The position numbers and the translations under genes are program-made. 64,000 nt of DNA from Paenibacillus sp. TCA20. Lineage in GTDB: Bacteria; Bacillota; Bacilli; Paenibacillales; Paenibacillaceae. The notes under the pieces are model-generated. The model was not told the DNA's origin and did not search any database. It saw only the letters and a program-made list of their open reading frames with translations. Of the stretch, positions 62,064-64,000 are shown in pieces. The stretch lies in NCBI RefSeq assembly GCF_000732325.1, contig NZ_BBIW01000010.1:142308-206307 (forward strand), read 5' to 3'. The first letter of the stretch is position 1; each line of letters begins with the position of its first letter.

Positions 62064-62612
62064 CTATCTTGATGTATTGACGTGCTTCCAAATAAAAGTG
62101 GTGGCATCTTCCGCTGGAATAGACCATTCGCTCTTGATCTTCCGCCCATGAAGCCTCTTGGTATTTATGGCTTTTACTATACCAGCCGGTGTAAGGCCAG
62201 TCATAAGCGCCAATTGTTTTGCTGTGATCGGTTCGCCAGCATCTAGTGTAATTCTTATGTAGGTGCATCTTACAAACCTTCCGATCAAGGTTTTTTCCCA
62301 CTTTAGCCAGTCGATAGTAAAGAATGTTTCATTCAGAAAGTTGTTCTCCCAAATTAGAGAGCAGATACTTTCTAGCATGCTTACTATGTCTTGCGGCATT
62401 TCTCTTTGACCGATCATATAGAGATAGATCTCTCGTATTTGTGCTGCAAGAGGATAAGGATATTGAACACCCTCTACAGTAACCGGCGTGGGCATTAAAT
62501 GCAGCCCAGGGCAATACAGATTCAATTTTGCATGGAGCGCCTGGAACTTTTGGTCGATCTCTACGATCATCTCTCCGTAGTATTTTTCGTCTAAGCCTTT
62601 GACATATTTCAT
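62064..62612 (-). CDS. HTH-containing putative regulator
   Basis: 182 residues with start at 62612 after GGGTGG; upstream in-frame codons overlap the promoter. A C-terminal helix-turn-helix (TAKQLALMTGLTPAGIVKAI, about residues 130-160) resembles MerR/excisionase-type DNA-binding segments. The first 120 residues are unrecognised. It is first in a leftward operon with a strong promoter and an inverted repeat at the transcription start, divergent from the initiator-like gene, an arrangement typical of lysogeny or switch regulators. Candidate for the protein that binds the repeated operator, unproven. Confidence 0.65.
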   Translation of the reverse strand: MKYVKGLDEKYYGEMIVEIDQKFQALHAKLNLYCPGLHLMPTPVTVEGVQYPYPLAAQIREIYLYMIGQREMPQDIVSMLESICSLIWENNFLNETFFTIDWLKWEKTLIGRFVRCTYIRITLDAGEPITAKQLALMTGLTPAGIVKAINTKRLHGRKIKSEWSIPAEDATTFIWKHVNTSR

Positions 62613-62620
62613 AATGACCA

Positions 62621-62640
62621 CCCAACATCCATTTGTTGGG
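62621..62640. promoter_or_regulatory. Inverted repeat at the leftward transcription start
   Basis: CCCAAC, 8-bp spacer, GTTGGG. It overlaps the predicted start (about 62637) of the leftward promoter and precedes the ribosome site; possible operator for self-control or a 5' stem in the mRNA. Confidence 0.5.
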
Positions 62641-62643
62641 TTT

Positions 62644-62672
62644 AGTATATTATACCAAACTTTTAGTGTCAA
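62644..62672 (-). promoter_or_regulatory. Strong leftward sigma-A promoter
   Basis: On the minus strand TTGACA (62672 to 62667) and TATACT (62649 to 62644) are 17 bp apart. A second TTGACA lies 11 bp upstream (62683 to 62678), giving a direct repeat. This promoter has the best -35 in the window and lacks the 14-bp operator. Confidence 0.8.
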
Positions 62673-62815
62673 GTCGTTGTCAAATCATACCTTGGTGATA
62701 AAAGTACTGGGGGAGTTTCCAAAGTCTAAGAATGTATGTTAATATCAATAAAAGGAAAAAGCCACCCGTGGTCAGGTGGCTTAAAGGTTCCTGCTATACC
62801 TAGACTTTAGTGTCA
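62662..62815. repeat. 10-bp direct repeats TTTAGTGTCA
   Basis: Copies at 62662-62671 and 62806-62815, 144 bp apart, the first overlapping the leftward -35. They may be binding sites for a regulator or initiator. Confidence 0.4.
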
Positions 62816-62932
62816 TGGCTCCTTGAAAATTGAGAGAATCATCAGAGAGATATAGAGGAATATGATTTTTACGTTAGGTCTAGTATATCGGAGCCTCCTA
62901 TTCCTGTCAATTACTTGAGGAGGTCTTTGAAG
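62684..62932. other. Intergenic switch region between divergent genes
   Basis: About 250 bp without a credible gene. It holds an extended -10-like TGTTAATAT at 62737-62745, a hairpin AAGCCACC / GGTGGCTT (62759-62782) with a T-rich side only on the minus strand, and the ribosome site GAGGAGGT of the following gene. A rightward promoter for that gene is not clear. Confidence 0.5.
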
Positions 62933-63907
62933 ATGGGCGACAGCACGAATAACATACATTATTTCCGTTATGAAAAGACGGGTAATAAGGTGCAACGAAT
63001 AAGAAAAGTTAACGGGGAGAATATTGAAGAAATGGTCGAAGAGACGAGGAAGATCTATTACACCGAAAAAGATGTCACTAGTTATTCGCTCGAGAACTTG
63101 GGTCTTTCACTGCCCTACACACCAGGCAACAAAACCACCGTTCATAACTACTTAATCAAATTTTGGCAATACTTTCTTGGGCCAGAAGCAACCATGACCT
63201 ACATAAATTATCTGAGCCTTTCGTTCAATGAATCAATCCCGCATATGTCTCAAGAGCATATGGCAGAGATGATGGGGATCAGTCGCGTTACCCTGATTAA
63301 ATACTTAAATAAGCTTGAAGACTACGGTTTTGTTATGCGCTTTTGGGCAGAAAGCAAAAAGAAAAAAGGCATGAACGATAGTACTCGAGTGAAGGTAAGG
63401 CAGACTGTTCCTTTTCTGAGCGAAGTGGAGCTGAAGCAGCTGCCGGATTGGCTACTTCTTCAGCACAATCGTTTCATGGAAAAACTTTTTGAATCGAACG
63501 ACATTATGCTTCCTGAGAATAATGACCATGAAGATGAGATCAAGAAGCTGCATGAAAAAGGGAGATCTAGAACTCCTGGGACAATTGAAATTACCGCACC
63601 GCTGGAAGTACGAATCAATAAAAAGCGCGAAGAGCTACTTCTAAATCGAACCCCTGAAGACATACGAGTATGGAGCGAGATAGAAGATTTTCTGAAGCGA
63701 TCTATAAGTGCCGTAACATTTGGGACGTGGTTCAAAGAAACTTTTGGTTTCTTTGAAGACAACAAATTAATTGTACTTGCTCCGGTTCCATTCGCAGCAG
63801 AATGGATTGATTTTCACCACTCGAAACAAATACTGAACATCTTCAGAGCTTTGACGAACAATGATGACGCAATCATTTGTGTTACTACAGCAGAAAAATT
63901 CTTATAA
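62933..63907 (+). CDS. Putative replication initiator with winged helix and DnaA domain-I-like end
   Basis: 324 residues from ATG 62933 after AGGAGGT. A winged-helix segment is at about residues 105-145 (EHMAEMMGISRVTLIKYLNKL). The last 85 residues (WSEIEDFLKRSISAVTFGTW, then LIVLAPVPFAAEWIDFHHSK) match DnaA domain I, which recruits helicase and regulators in bacteria. No AAA+ domain is present. Proteins with this layout start replication in some plasmids and phages, or tether host replication proteins. DnaA-box-like sites lie just downstream. Confidence 0.65.
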   Translation: MGDSTNNIHYFRYEKTGNKVQRIRKVNGENIEEMVEETRKIYYTEKDVTSYSLENLGLSLPYTPGNKTTVHNYLIKFWQYFLGPEATMTYINYLSLSFNESIPHMSQEHMAEMMGISRVTLIKYLNKLEDYGFVMRFWAESKKKKGMNDSTRVKVRQTVPFLSEVELKQLPDWLLLQHNRFMEKLFESNDIMLPENNDHEDEIKKLHEKGRSRTPGTIEITAPLEVRINKKREELLLNRTPEDIRVWSEIEDFLKRSISAVTFGTWFKETFGFFEDNKLIVLAPVPFAAEWIDFHHSKQILNIFRALTNNDDAIICVTTAEKFL

Positions 63908-63913
63908 AAAGAG

Positions 63914-63943
63914 AGCAGAGGGAGACATCCTTCTGCTTTTTTT
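63914..63943 (+). terminator. Intrinsic terminator after initiator-like gene
   Basis: 10-bp stem AGCAGAGGGA / TCCTTCTGCT (one G-T pair), GACA loop, then a T-run. Confidence 0.8.
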
Positions 63944-63952
63944 ATTAAAAAG

Positions 63953-64000
63953 ATATCCACAGATTTTGTGATTAACTCTTACGTTAAAATATATATATAT
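63953..64000. other. Possible origin-like DNA: DnaA-box-like sites and AT-rich tract
   Basis: ATATCCACA (63953-63961) is one base from the DnaA box TTATCCACA. TGTGATTAA (63967-63975), in the opposite orientation, is a weaker match. An (AT)n-rich tract follows to the window end. With the neighbouring initiator-like gene this could be part of a replication origin that continues outside the window. Confidence 0.4.

Noticed and set aside
62733..62804. 23-codon frame over the hairpin at 62759
   Set aside because: No ribosome site and lies in a regulatory region.
62813..62995. Minus-strand 60-codon frame over the start of the initiator-like gene
   Set aside because: Antisense to a gene with a strong ribosome site; no start signal of its own.

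Overview
The window looks like part of a large double-stranded DNA phage or prophage of a Bacillota (Bacillales-type) host. Evidence: sigma-A-like promoters and strong AGGAGG ribosome sites with frequent GTG/TTG starts, a RemA-family regulator, a bacillus-type intracellular subtilisin, a DnaE-type polymerase, its own ribonucleotide reductase with NrdI, and an amidase lysin with a copper-amine-oxidase-like C-terminal domain of a kind frequent in Paenibacillaceae. The gene set (DnaE, DnaB-like helicase, primase, NrdI/E/F, many tiny genes under one repeated operator) recalls SPbeta-like phages of Bacillus. No terminase, portal, capsid or integrase gene is seen, so the window is only part of the genome. 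The host assignment is inference.

Layout. 1-30.3 kb: a rightward late operon of very large tail/baseplate/adhesin proteins (carbohydrate-binding, Ig, PA14, PKD, discoidin-like, vWA and lethal-factor-like protease modules), ending in a holin, one small protein and a strong terminator. 30.3-37 kb: an operator-controlled replication block (Rad52-like Q-rich protein, unknown protein, archaeo-eukaryotic primase, structured leader, DnaB-like helicase), which oddly includes a discoidin/Fn3 virion-like protein. 37-41.7 kb: many small early-type genes, including a Tad2-like anti-Thoeris protein. 41.8-46.2 kb: nucleotide metabolism (NrdI, large RNR subunit, small RNR subunit, MazG-like pyrophosphohydrolase). 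46.2-49.5 kb: a run of small proteins that share an N-terminal M-E-L-M-x-x-Y signature, with a Cas4-like but catalytically degenerate nuclease. 49.5-54.2 kb: intracellular subtilisin, RusA-like resolvase, sigma-like factor, intact Cas4-like nuclease, RemA homologue. 54.2-61.4 kb: DnaE polymerase, two more signature proteins, amidase lysin, small genes, thymidylate kinase. 61.5-62.7 kb: a short leftward operon with an HTH protein. 62.9-64 kb: a rightward gene with a winged helix and a DnaA domain-I-like C-terminus, followed by DnaA-box-like sites and AT-rich DNA at the window edge.

How it fits together. A 14-bp palindrome, consensus TGTAAYGCRTTACA, recurs in front of at least six gene blocks, generally just downstream of a -10 box, so one DNA-binding protein probably controls many early and middle transcription units at once. 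This resembles in logic, not demonstrated in sequence, the SPBRE sites of SPbeta. The replication, nucleotide and lysis genes sit in those units. The late operon lacks an obvious sigma-A promoter inside the window and might use the sigma-like factor encoded at 51.9 kb (inference). The most unusual feature is the shared N-terminal signature on about a dozen otherwise unrelated proteins, including an enzyme and two proteins with a C-terminal membrane segment.
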